From the NCBI GenBank assembly GCA_963766175.1, contig CAVXZE010000007.1, forward strand, positions 1 to 64,000: a stretch of DNA of 64,000 nucleotides, given 5' to 3'. A program made the position numbers and the translations under genes. Of the stretch, positions 1 to 8,300 are shown in pieces. The DNA is from CAVXZE01 sp963766175. GTDB lineage: Bacteria; Myxococcota_A; UBA9160; UBA6930. The notes under the pieces were generated by a model that saw nothing but the letters and a program-made list of their open reading frames with translations, searched no databases and was not told the DNA's origin. How positions within the stretch are numbered: the stretch's first letter is position 1; every line of letters begins with the position of its first letter.

Positions 1-70
1 GCCGTGGCATCATAAAGCGTCGAGTAAGTGCCTCGGATTTTTCCAGATCACTTCCAGGAGGGAGAATCTC

Positions 71-1627
71 ATGAGTCCCGAACCGAGGGTAACCCGCAGA
101 GAGCTCATCAAGGGCGCAGCAGCCGGCGGCATGGCTGTGGCCGCTGCTGGCGCTCTATCGGGATGTGCTCCTGTGGCTCCGTCGAACCTGCCGGAGAAGT
201 GGGATCTGGAAGCCGATGTCGTCATCGTCGGTCTGGGTGGGGCCGGGGCGGCGGCGGCCATCGAAGCGGCTCGTGCCGGAGCCAAGGTTCTCGTCGTGGA
301 GCGAATGCCCGTCGGCGGCGGCAGCACGGTTCTGTGCGGCGGACTGATCTACATGGGCGGCGGGACGCCGATGCAGACGGCAACCGGTTTCGAGGACAGC
401 ATCGAGAACATGTACAAGTACATGCTCGCAGCAGCCGGAGCGGGCGCCGATCCGGAGTTGATCAAGATCTACTGCGAGAAGAGCCCGGGCTTGTACGACT
501 GGCTGGTCGATCTGGGGGTGCCCTTCAAGGAGAGCTACATCCCGGGAAAGTATGCCACGGTTCCCACCGATGATGGACTGGCCTACACCGGCAACGAGAT
601 GCAGGCCGACTACAAGGCCGTGGCCAGTCCGGTGCCCAGGGGCCATCACGTCCAAGGACTCGACCACACCGGCAAAGTCCTCTACCCGCCCCTGCTAGCG
701 GGCGTGGAAGCAGCGGGGGCCGAGATTTACTACGAAGCGCCCGCTCAGCGGCTGGTTCTCGATCCCGATGGGCGGGTCGTGGGCGTGGTAGTCGAAATCG
801 ACGGCGTAGAGGAGTACATCAAAGCCGGCAAAGGCGTGGTCCTGTGCGCCGGTGGCTTCGCCGCCAACAAGGAGATGGTGGCGCAGCACTGTCCCCAGTT
901 TCTGCGTTCCCAGTTTCTGGTGGGAACCAAGACCGATGATGGCCACGGTATTCGAATGGGGCAAGGCGCCGGTGGTGACCTGCGGATGATGGGCGATGCT
1001 TTCGCCTACTCGGGCATTTACGAATTCGGGGAAGCTCTGGTGAAGGGAATCCTGGTCGACGACCGAGGTCGCCGCTTCATTGGGGAAGACAACTACGGAT
1101 CCTGGGTGGGGAGAGCCCTGATTCAGGGACATCCCGTCTCCTATGTGATCGTCGATCAATCCATCTGGGACGAGATTCCAGAACAAGGACGGGCGTACAT
1201 CGCAGAACACATCAAGTATGTCGGACCGGCCGACAGCATCCCCGAACTGGCTCGGGTGGCAAACATCAATCTCGACCTGCTGGAGAACACGGTCCGCTTC
1301 TACAACGAGCACGCCGCCAAGGGTGAAGACCCCGAGTGCTCGAAGGACCCGCACTACCTGGTGCCGCTGGAGAAGGGGCCATTCTACGCCATCAACTTCC
1401 CGGCCGCCTTTGCCTGGTTCTTCACTACCGGTGGGTTGAGGACCAACGGCAAGGCCGAAGTGCTGAGCCCATTCGGCCAACCGGTGCCGGGGCTGTACGC
1501 CGCCGGTCGCAACGCTTTTGGGGTGAGCGCACAGCAGTATCCCGGCAGTGGCGCGTCGGTTGGAGATGGGCTGACCTTCGGTCGCATCGCCGGCAGCAAC
1601 GTCGCTGCTCTGGAACCCTGGTCCTGA
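71..1627 (+). CDS. Tat-exported FAD-dependent reductase (fumarate reductase/KSTD flavoprotein superfamily)
   Basis: The 518-residue protein starts with a twin-arginine signal (TRRELIKG, then an Ala-rich stretch) and a possible lipobox LSGC near residues 29-32, so it is probably exported folded and may be lipid-anchored. A Rossmann FAD site (VIVGLGGAGAAAA) is near residue 50. The C-terminal FAD signature of the fumarate reductase/ketosteroid dehydrogenase superfamily is present (GLYAAGRN, then YPGSGASVGDGLTFG). The start has a strong ribosome site, AGGAGGGA, 7 bases upstream. The next three genes encode two multihaem cytochromes c and a cytochrome b, so electrons probably come from the quinone pool and the enzyme reduces an unsaturated substrate outside the cytoplasm. 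The substrate cannot be read from the sequence; an enone or enoate, perhaps steroid-derived, is an inference from the downstream genes. Confidence 0.82.
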   Translation: MSPEPRVTRRELIKGAAAGGMAVAAAGALSGCAPVAPSNLPEKWDLEADVVIVGLGGAGAAAAIEAARAGAKVLVVERMPVGGGSTVLCGGLIYMGGGTPMQTATGFEDSIENMYKYMLAAAGAGADPELIKIYCEKSPGLYDWLVDLGVPFKESYIPGKYATVPTDDGLAYTGNEMQADYKAVASPVPRGHHVQGLDHTGKVLYPPLLAGVEAAGAEIYYEAPAQRLVLDPDGRVVGVVVEIDGVEEYIKAGKGVVLCAGGFAANKEMVAQHCPQFLRSQFLVGTKTDDGHGIRMGQGAGGDLRMMGDAFAYSGIYEFGEALVKGILVDDRGRRFIGEDNYGSWVGRALIQGHPVSYVIVDQSIWDEIPEQGRAYIAEHIKYVGPADSIPELARVANINLDLLENTVRFYNEHAAKGEDPECSKDPHYLVPLEKGPFYAINFPAAFAWFFTTGGLRTNGKAEVLSPFGQPVPGLYAAGRNAFGVSAQQYPGSGASVGDGLTFGRIAGSNVAALEPWS

Positions 1628-1802
1628 CGAGTTCGCACCAGGCGCCCGGGATCCTGGCTTTCTTGCCCATCTGGTCCGGTCATTCGTATCCGGGAGTATC
1701 GCGTCTTGGAGTAGCGTAGCCCTCCCTTCGGGGTCTGCTCTTGTTGTGGGCAATTGCGCCAGGCTTGCCGCGCCCGCTGTGGCTTGCACGGAACGGTGGA
1801 AC

Positions 1803-2597
1803 ATGAAGCGAGTGGTCGGGATTGGTCTCCGTGTTCTTCTGCTCCTCGCCGTTACTCACTCCAGCGCCATGGTCCGCGCCGCCGGTGGCAGTCCTTCCGG
1901 ATCCAGCTCCGACGCGACCGGCAGCGAGGTCGTCTCTCCGATCTCCGGAACGCCGACGCAGGCGTGTGCTCGAGCGGATGGTGGCAGCGAGCCGTGCGCC
2001 AGGCGATATCCGAAGGAGTATCGCGAATGGCAGGAGTCGGTTCATGGCAAGGCCTACCTCTCCGGAGACGCCGATGCCCCTGGCTGCACCGACTGCCACG
2101 ACGATCCCGAGAGCGGCGAGATCCGAACCGCGGTGTTCCGTCTGGAGATTCCCTCTCGGTGTGCCGGATGTCACGGTGATGAGAAGCTGATGCGTAGGCA
2201 CGAGATCGTCAGCGATCTCTACACCTCGTACCGCGCCGACTACCACGGCTTCACGATCGATTACTACCGGACCCACGATGCCTCGACATGGCGCTACGAA
2301 GCGGTCTGCAGCGACTGCCACGGTAGCCACGCCGTCTTTCCGTCCAATGATGCTCGCTCGTGGGTCGCCCAGGAGAATCTGCTGGAAACCTGTCGTCGAT
2401 GTCATCAGGGAGCCGAGGCCCACTTCACTTCGTCGAGCACCGGTCACTTTCGCACCAGTCGTGACAGTTCGTTGCTGGTGTACTGCGTCGAGCTGATCTA
2501 CCGGCTGGTGATCCCGGCGGTGATCGGCCTGATGGCGATCTATGTCGGGTTGGATGTTCTGCATCGGTTGCGAAAGAAACTCGCAGAGACGAGATAG
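1803..2597 (+). CDS. Tetrahaem cytochrome c, membrane-anchored
   Basis: This is a periplasmic electron carrier. From the ATG at 1803 the protein is 264 residues with a cleavable-looking signal (MKRVVGIGLRVLLLLAVT) and four CxxCH haem sites: CTDCH, CAGCH, CSDCH and CRRCH. Several other His residues could be distal ligands. A hydrophobic segment near the C-terminus (about residues 228-248, LVIPAVIGLMAIYVGL) would anchor it. A start 57 bases further upstream is open but would put a non-signal extension before the signal peptide, so 1803 is preferred. It lies between the flavoprotein and the cytochrome b gene, 2 bases before the latter, and probably passes electrons between them. No closer subfamily is assigned. 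Confidence 0.82.
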   Translation: MKRVVGIGLRVLLLLAVTHSSAMVRAAGGSPSGSSSDATGSEVVSPISGTPTQACARADGGSEPCARRYPKEYREWQESVHGKAYLSGDADAPGCTDCHDDPESGEIRTAVFRLEIPSRCAGCHGDEKLMRRHEIVSDLYTSYRADYHGFTIDYYRTHDASTWRYEAVCSDCHGSHAVFPSNDARSWVAQENLLETCRRCHQGAEAHFTSSSTGHFRTSRDSSLLVYCVELIYRLVIPAVIGLMAIYVGLDVLHRLRKKLAETR

Positions 2598-2599
2598 CG

Positions 2600-3316
2600 A
2601 TGGCAGAGGAAGCAAGGGCAGAAGCGACGTTCATTCGGTTCTCTCTCAGTCAGAGGGTTCAACACATTCTATTGATGGCATCTTTCACGCTGTTGTGCCT
2701 GACCGGCTTGCCGCAGCGCTACTGCGACGCGGACTGGGCGCGAGGACTCATCTTCGTGATGGGTGGCCTCGATACGGTTCGCCTCGTGCACCACCTGTCT
2801 GGGATCATGCTCCTGTTCCAGGGGCTCTATCACATCATCGAGTCGGTCTGGGAGTTCGTCCTGGCGGGCCCCAGGTCGACTGCGATGTTGCCCCGCAGTC
2901 AGGACGTCAAGGACGCACTCGGCCAGGTGGCCTACCTGGCCGGGATCAGAAGAGAGAAGCCCAGGTTCGGGCGCTACGATTTCCGGCACAAACTCGAGTA
3001 CTGGTCTGTGGTGTGGGGAACCCTGGTGATGGCGGTGACCGGCCTGATCCTGCTCTTCCCCGTCGTTGCCACCAGCTACCTGCCCGGGGTCATCGTTACG
3101 GCGTCGAAGGTCGCGCATAGCTACGAAGCGCTTCTGGCTGTTCTGGCCATCGCCCTGTGGCACTTCTATCATGCGCACGTCGCGGGCGAATCGTTTCCGA
3201 TGGATACCAGTATCTTCACCGGGAGGATCAGCGCCGAGAAGATGCGGGACCAGCACCCGCTCGAGTACGAGCAGTTGATGCTTGAGCGAGTGCAGGCCGC
3301 GGCAGGGGATGAGTAG
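2600..3316 (+). CDS. Membrane cytochrome b subunit (formate dehydrogenase gamma / cytochrome b561-like)
   Basis: The 238-residue protein has about four hydrophobic helices (near residues 18-35, 53-75, 135-160 and 170-190) with His residues in or near them (RLVHHLSG, LYHII, HSYEALL, LWHFYHAHV), as expected for a di-haem b quinol-oxidising subunit. It starts 2 bases after the upstream cytochrome stop, so the genes are co-transcribed. In the four-gene set it is the likely entry point of electrons from the quinol pool into the periplasmic haems and flavoprotein. The family also serves hydrogenases and formate dehydrogenases, but no such catalytic subunit is nearby. Confidence 0.78.
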   Translation: MAEEARAEATFIRFSLSQRVQHILLMASFTLLCLTGLPQRYCDADWARGLIFVMGGLDTVRLVHHLSGIMLLFQGLYHIIESVWEFVLAGPRSTAMLPRSQDVKDALGQVAYLAGIRREKPRFGRYDFRHKLEYWSVVWGTLVMAVTGLILLFPVVATSYLPGVIVTASKVAHSYEALLAVLAIALWHFYHAHVAGESFPMDTSIFTGRISAEKMRDQHPLEYEQLMLERVQAAAGDE

Positions 3317-3364
3317 GGGAGGGCTGCAGTTGGCGAGCGTGGGAGAAGCGGCAGAGGAGAGGCG

Positions 3365-3979
3365 ATGTCCAGGGCGCTGAAGACGATCATTGCGGTGGCG
3401 GTGATGCTGGCGGGCCTGGCGAGCATGGGCGTGGTGGGTCTCAGAGACAGCCTGGAACGCCCGGAATTCTGCGTCCTCTGCCACCCGGACCCGTACTACA
3501 CCTCCTGGGAGGATTCCGAGCGCCTGGCCGCAGCTCACGCCAAGGCGGCCATCCCCTGTCAGACCTGCCACCCCGTTGGCGTCGCCACGGCGATTCACAA
3601 CATCGTCACGCAGATCCGTGGGGATTACAGGCTGCGACGGATGAGGGTCAAGAAGGAGGCGTGTTTCCGGTGTCACGCTCACCCGAACTACGCCGAGTTG
3701 ATCGAACGAACCGACGACATCGGACCCGATACGGGTGCCGTCCGCGAGGCACCGAAGGATGGCGAGAGATCGGCCAATTGGCATCTGGCACAGAACCCCC
3801 ACCGGGCCTACCACTACGGCGAGGTCGATTGCCACCTGTGCCACAGGATGCACAGGGCTTCAGAAGACTACTGCTCCGAGTGCCACGAACCTGCCACCTC
3901 CGCCGCGGAGTGGATCCTCCAGGAGAGGAAAGAGGGACAGGAGGTCATTGCACCAGGTGGGGTCCCTCGCGTCCTGTGA
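3365..3979 (+). CDS. Pentahaem NapC/NirT-like cytochrome c
   Basis: The 204-residue protein has an N-terminal uncleaved-type membrane anchor (about residues 4-26) followed by five CxxCH motifs: CVLCH, CQTCH, CFRCH, CHLCH and CSECH. This fits the NapC/NrfH/NirT type of quinol dehydrogenase or a related small multihaem cytochrome. It closes the likely operon with the flavoprotein, tetrahaem cytochrome and cytochrome b. Two haem-bearing quinol-side partners (this and the cytochrome b) for one reductase is unusual. The gene runs convergently towards the CoA-transferase gene that ends at 4058. Confidence 0.82.
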   Translation: MSRALKTIIAVAVMLAGLASMGVVGLRDSLERPEFCVLCHPDPYYTSWEDSERLAAAHAKAAIPCQTCHPVGVATAIHNIVTQIRGDYRLRRMRVKKEACFRCHAHPNYAELIERTDDIGPDTGAVREAPKDGERSANWHLAQNPHRAYHYGEVDCHLCHRMHRASEDYCSECHEPATSAAEWILQERKEGQEVIAPGGVPRVL

Positions 3980-4057
3980 CGAGAATCGTCGAGCAAGGCC
4001 GGATCCAGAAAGAGGAATGGACCAGGATGGCGAATCGGACCCGAGGGAAGGGGTGCC

Positions 4058-6487
4058 TCAGTAGATGACCTCCGCATCGACGAGCTGGCGGTAGCGGTCC
4101 TCGGGAATCCCCAGCAGCTCGCGGAAGACGCGATCGTTGTCCCGGCCGATGCTCGGCCCCGGACTGACCGCTGCCCGGGTCCGGCTCATCTTCACGTAAG
4201 CACCGTAGATCGTCTCGCGAAATCCCAGCGGGTGCTCGACCTCGACGAAGGTACTGCGCGCCCGGTAGTGGGGGTCGTGGAGAAGGTCGGCGACGTTGAG
4301 GACGGGAGCGGCGGCAACGCCGTGTTGCTGGAGCAGCTCGGCGAGCTCCCGGTCATCGAAGTCAGTGGTCCAGCTGGCCAACCGGGCGTGGAGGTCGTCG
4401 ATGTTCTGGACTCTGCGCTGAAGATCGGCGAACTCGGGTGCGCGCGCCCATCCGGGATCGCCCATGGCGGCGCAAAGACCCTGCCACTCGCCCTCGTCGG
4501 CGACGGCGATGCTGATCCAGCGGTCCTCTCCGGCACAGGGGAAGACGCCGTGCGGTGCAGCGACGGCTAGCGGATGTCTGTTCCCGATGGGGCCGGCGAC
4601 GCGACCGTTCAGGACGTAGTCCATGAAGGCGGGGCCGACCATCTGCATCACGGCCTCCTGCTGGGAGTAGTCGATGTGCTGTCCCTTGCCCGTGCGCTTG
4701 CGGTGTTGGAGTGCGACCAGGATGGCGAAGGCGCCCATGATTCCGTTGTAGGGATCCGAGAAGGCGTTCTCCACCGGCACCGGGGGACCACCCAGGTAGC
4801 CGGTGAGGCTGTCCAGACCGGTCGTGCTGGTGAGACTCAGGCCGTAGGTTCGGATGTCCTTGAGCGGGCCGTTCAGGCCGGCGGCCGGCATCGAGAACAT
4901 GACGAGATCGGGTTTGACCTCGCAGAGGTCCGGGTAGCCCAGCCCGATCTTGTTCATGACCCCAGGGCCGAAGTTCTCCACCACGACATCGCAGCTGGCG
5001 ATCAGGCGTCGGGCCAGCTCCTGGGCCTCTGGACGCTTCAGATTGAGGGTGACGCTGCCGTTTCCGGCCCAGCACGCGTGGTTCGAGAGGCTGCGGTTGG
5101 GGTCGCGGACACCCTCGGCGAAGGGAGGTAGATTGCGGGTCAGGTCGATCCGGGCACGCGACTCGACCTTGTACACTTCGGCACCCAGGAAGCCGAGAGT
5201 CTGGCCGACGACGGGCCCGGCCCAGACCCAGCCGAAGTTGGCGACGCGGATGCCCTCGAGTGGCAGCGCCTCTACCGTGATCGCTTCGCCTGTGGCCTGC
5301 GTCGCGTCGTCGGCGTTCGTCTCCGGGAGGTCTCCGAAGACCTCCGCATTGTGCTCCCCGAGGCGGGGAGCGGCGACACGGGGCCCGCCGGGGCTTTCGG
5401 GGAGCTTGAAGGGGGCACCGAGGTCGCGAAACCTTCCCAGCACCGGGTGTTCCAGCTCGACGATGTACCCGCGCTCCTGAAGGTGTGGGTGCTCGGCGGC
5501 TTCCTCCACGTTGAACACGGCGGTGACGGGACAGCCGTTGGCCTGGCACTGCTCCATGATCTCCCACTTGCTGTGCTCCATGGTCCACTCTTCGATCAGC
5601 GGGTAGATCGCGTCGGCGTTCTGGGCGCGCACGTACATGTCCTGGAACATCTCGAGCTGCATCCAGTCCGGATTCCCCATGACGTTGGCGAGCCCGTTCC
5701 ATTGGCCCGGTTCCAGAGCCAACACCCAGACATATCCGTCCTTGCAGGGGACGATGGTGGCGGGGGCGCCGAGGGGCATTCCCACTCCGGTACGGCGTTC
5801 GAACACGTCGTCCTGGGCGTAGCCTCCGATGTTCTGGCCACCGACGAAGGTGGCGGCGATGGCCTCGGCGGTGGAGACGTCTACGTGCTGCCCTCCACCC
5901 ACGCGCGTCCGCCCCAGAAACGCCGCCATGCCCCAGGCTGCAGCGGCTGCGGCGCCGAAGAAATCGGCGGCAAAGGTGCCGTGCTCCAGGGGCGGCTCGC
6001 CGGGATGTCCGCAGTAGCGGCTGCTGGCCCCGGAGAGGTGGTAGGCATTCAGGTCGTAGCCATTCCAGTTGGCGTAGGGTCCCGTCTGGCCGAAGGGGGT
6101 GATGGAGATCATCACGAGGTTGGGATTGCGCTCGGAGAGGGTGGCGTAGTCGAGCTCCCACTCGCGCATCTGCCTCGGGGAGTTGTTCTCGATGAGTACC
6201 TGGGAACGCTCGACGAGCCCGAGGAGCTGCTCGCGACCGCTCGCGGCGCTCAGGTCCAGGGTGACGCCGCGCTTGTTCGTATTGAGAAAGTGGAACAGAC
6301 CGCTCTTCTCGGGATGCGCCTGGTCGTTCGGGAAGGGACCCCAGCCTCGGGCGGCGTCTCCGCCTTCGGGCGTCTCGATCTTGATCACGTCGGCCCCGAA
6401 GTCGGCGAACAACTTGGCGCAGTAGGGCGCCGAGACCATCTGACCGAGTTCGAGGACCCGGATCCCTGCGAGAGCGGCGTCGGGCAT
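4058..6487 (-). CDS. Tandem-domain class III CoA-transferase (CaiB/BaiF family)
   Basis: The protein is about 809 residues, twice the usual length of roughly 400, because two complete CaiB/BaiF domains are fused. The first starts at MPDAALAGIRVLELG and the second near LEGIRVANFGWVWAGP. Each has an Asp at the place of the catalytic aspartate (FAADFFG in the first, AFSDPYNG in the second) and the GQHVDVS / GQHIDYS signature. The start at 6487 is chosen because GGAAGGA lies upstream and the homologous region starts there; an open frame to 6703 exists but looks untranslated. Family members move CoA between carboxylic acids without ATP. In this steroid-rich island a role with a side-chain or ring-derived acid is plausible but inferred. 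Confidence 0.85.
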   Translation of the reverse strand: MPDAALAGIRVLELGQMVSAPYCAKLFADFGADVIKIETPEGGDAARGWGPFPNDQAHPEKSGLFHFLNTNKRGVTLDLSAASGREQLLGLVERSQVLIENNSPRQMREWELDYATLSERNPNLVMISITPFGQTGPYANWNGYDLNAYHLSGASSRYCGHPGEPPLEHGTFAADFFGAAAAAAWGMAAFLGRTRVGGGQHVDVSTAEAIAATFVGGQNIGGYAQDDVFERRTGVGMPLGAPATIVPCKDGYVWVLALEPGQWNGLANVMGNPDWMQLEMFQDMYVRAQNADAIYPLIEEWTMEHSKWEIMEQCQANGCPVTAVFNVEEAAEHPHLQERGYIVELEHPVLGRFRDLGAPFKLPESPGGPRVAAPRLGEHNAEVFGDLPETNADDATQATGEAITVEALPLEGIRVANFGWVWAGPVVGQTLGFLGAEVYKVESRARIDLTRNLPPFAEGVRDPNRSLSNHACWAGNGSVTLNLKRPEAQELARRLIASCDVVVENFGPGVMNKIGLGYPDLCEVKPDLVMFSMPAAGLNGPLKDIRTYGLSLTSTTGLDSLTGYLGGPPVPVENAFSDPYNGIMGAFAILVALQHRKRTGKGQHIDYSQQEAVMQMVGPAFMDYVLNGRVAGPIGNRHPLAVAAPHGVFPCAGEDRWISIAVADEGEWQGLCAAMGDPGWARAPEFADLQRRVQNIDDLHARLASWTTDFDDRELAELLQQHGVAAAPVLNVADLLHDPHYRARSTFVEVEHPLGFRETIYGAYVKMSRTRAAVSPGPSIGRDNDRVFRELLGIPEDRYRQLVDAEVIY

Positions 6488-6624
6488 TTCGCTTCCTTCC
6501 AGTGGATCGCGCGGGCGTCGTGAATCGGAGAGGCGAGTGGCTCCCGCTCGCTGCACTCTTCGAGGTGGGGAAGGCCCGATGACGCGAGCTCGGAACAGCC
6601 GGAAATCATTATGGAAGCTCGCTC

Positions 6625-6635
6625 TGACACTGTCA
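6625..6635. promoter_or_regulatory. Candidate operator palindrome between divergent genes
   Basis: TGACA-C-TGTCA is a perfect 5-1-5 inverted repeat in the region between the CoA-transferase gene (start 6487, minus) and the flavin oxidoreductase gene (start 6821, plus). The position suits a regulator of both. It is short enough to occur by chance, and no second copy was noticed. Confidence 0.3.
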
Positions 6636-6820
6636 ATCGCCTCGCGGCGAGCAGCTGCGCGCAAATCTAGACGGTGCACGCTCGTGGTGTTAACCTCGCG
6701 CATCGGGTGCGCCGAGTCGTAGCTTCCGATCAGTTGGGCCCACCTTCTCGCCGCACTGAGCGAGCTGGCCCGTCGCTGGCCACGGACGCGCCGCCCTCAG
6801 ATGCCGATAGGAGATCCGGG

Positions 6821-7921
6821 ATGGCCAAGGATCCGCTGCGAACCAAGCTCTGCGAGATGCTGGGGATCGAGTTCCCGATCATCGCGTTCACACACTGCAA
6901 GGACGTGGCGGTCGCGGTCATCAATGCGGGTGGATTTGCCGTGCTGGGTGAGGCGATGCACACCCCCGATGAGATCGTTGCCGACATCAAGTGGATCCGC
7001 GACAGGATCGACGGCAAGCCGTTCGGCATCGATCTGGTCGTTCCCGCCTCGGTGCCCCCGGCGGGCGCGCTGGACGAGCTGATGGGCAAGATCCCGGAGA
7101 GTCACCGGGAGTTTGCCCGGCAGATCAAGGAGAAGTACGACGTTCCCGATCCCAAGGGGCCGGTTGCATTGCACCAGTGGGGTGGCCTGAACCAGGAGAT
7201 GGCGCGCGCACAGCTCGAGGTGCTTCTCGACGAACGTGTGCCCGTCCTCGCATCCGGTCTCGGGAGCCCCGTCTTCATTCTGGAGGCCGCTCACGAGCGA
7301 GGCATCAAGGTCTTCGGCCTGGTGGGAAAGACGCGCCAGGCCAAGCGACAGGTCGAGGCGGGGGTCGACGCGATCATCGCGCAGGGCTACGACGCAGCCG
7401 GTCACACCGGGGCGATGGGAACCTTCTCCATCGTTCCAGAGGTCGTCTCCATCGCAGGCGATACGCCGATCATCGCAGCCGGTGGAGTGACGACGGGCCG
7501 GCACCTGGCCGCTGCGCTCTGCCTGGGCGCCGCAGGCGTCTGGACCGGCACGCTGTGGCTGGCGTCGCGGGAATCCGACGTCGACATGATCGTCAAGGAG
7601 AAGCTCCTCGCCGCCACGGCCGAGGATACCTCCTATTCGAACTGTATCTCCGGAATGACCATGCGTACGCTCAAGTGCCCGTGGACCGAAGAGTGGTCCA
7701 AGCCCGAAGCCCCCTCTGTGCTCCCGGCACCGTACCAGATGCTCCTCAGCTCGGACTATATCCAGGCAGCCAACGACCACCGGAGGGGGGACTTGATGAC
7801 GGAGGCCGCTGGCCAGGGGGTGGGATTCGTGACGACCATGAAGCCCGCCCGCCAGATCGTCTTCGACCTTGTCGACGAGGCCCTCACCGCATTCGAGGAG
7901 TTGACCGGAGAGGTCGGGTGA
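6821..7921 (+). CDS. Nitronate monooxygenase-like NAD(P)H:flavin oxidoreductase
   Basis: The 366-residue TIM-barrel flavoprotein belongs to the 2-nitropropane dioxygenase family. It opens with TKLCEMLGIEFPII and carries the FMN phosphate-binding region in GYDAAGHTGAMGTF and the GGVTTGRHLAAALCLGA segment. The ATG at 6821 follows AGGAGATCC; the frame is open upstream but without family homology. In steroid-degrading bacteria members such as IpdC act as acyl-CoA double-bond dehydrogenases rather than nitronate oxidases. A second member (ipdC) lies at 18544 with weak overall resemblance, so this one probably handles another CoA ester. It heads the plus-strand run that leads to etfBA. Confidence 0.8.
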   Translation: MAKDPLRTKLCEMLGIEFPIIAFTHCKDVAVAVINAGGFAVLGEAMHTPDEIVADIKWIRDRIDGKPFGIDLVVPASVPPAGALDELMGKIPESHREFARQIKEKYDVPDPKGPVALHQWGGLNQEMARAQLEVLLDERVPVLASGLGSPVFILEAAHERGIKVFGLVGKTRQAKRQVEAGVDAIIAQGYDAAGHTGAMGTFSIVPEVVSIAGDTPIIAAGGVTTGRHLAAALCLGAAGVWTGTLWLASRESDVDMIVKEKLLAATAEDTSYSNCISGMTMRTLKCPWTEEWSKPEAPSVLPAPYQMLLSSDYIQAANDHRRGDLMTEAAGQGVGFVTTMKPARQIVFDLVDEALTAFEELTGEVG

Positions 7922-7985
7922 GCCTCGACCTCCCGCTGCCGGATTCGCTCGATGGAGTCGCGCCCCTTCTGTCCGCGGGGACGGA

Positions 7986-8261
7986 ATGGTGAGTGGAGCT
8001 GCCGCGGGACGGAAGGGTTTCGATCGCGAGATGGCCGGAAAACGGGCCGAGTGTGACGGCGGAGGCCACATCGCCGGCACTCGTTTCGCAGGGCGTCAGG
8101 ATTTTACCGGGACTTTGACCGGCGAATTCGTCGACCACGGGGATCCGCCCTGGCGCTGGTATCTGATGGTCGACCTGACGAAGAAGCCGGAGGGTTATCC
8201 CGCCGACGCCGTCTGGTGTGAGTCCGGGAGTGTCTTCGTCACGGAAGACGCGTCGAGCTGA
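7986..8261 (+). CDS. Small hypothetical protein
   Basis: This 91-residue frame sits between the flavin oxidoreductase gene and etfB, on the same strand. It has no recognisable domain. The C-terminal half (GEFVDHGDPPWRWYLMVDLT and onwards) has an even mix of residues and three Trp, unlike a random GC-rich frame, which supports real coding. An internal ATG at 8031 (MAGKRAEC) is an alternative start, and neither start has a convincing ribosome site. Without it there would be a gap of about 380 bases in an otherwise compact operon. Confidence 0.35.
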   Translation: MVSGAAAGRKGFDREMAGKRAECDGGGHIAGTRFAGRQDFTGTLTGEFVDHGDPPWRWYLMVDLTKKPEGYPADAVWCESGSVFVTEDASS

Positions 8262-8300
8262 AGCAGTCCGTCTGCTATGTTTTCGGAGGGAGAGGCCGCG

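Noticed and set aside
695..1804. 369-codon minus-strand frame opposite the flavoprotein
   Set aside because: No domain or motif, and the plus-strand protein has a Tat signal, FAD motifs at both ends and a strong ribosome site.
4362..6161. 599-codon minus-strand frame overlapping the CoA-transferase
   Set aside because: Arg- and Pro-rich translation without motifs; the neighbouring frame encodes two complete CaiB/BaiF domains.
6488..6703. N-terminal extension of the CoA-transferase to 6703
   Set aside because: The extension has no family similarity and a good ribosome site stands just before the ATG at 6487.
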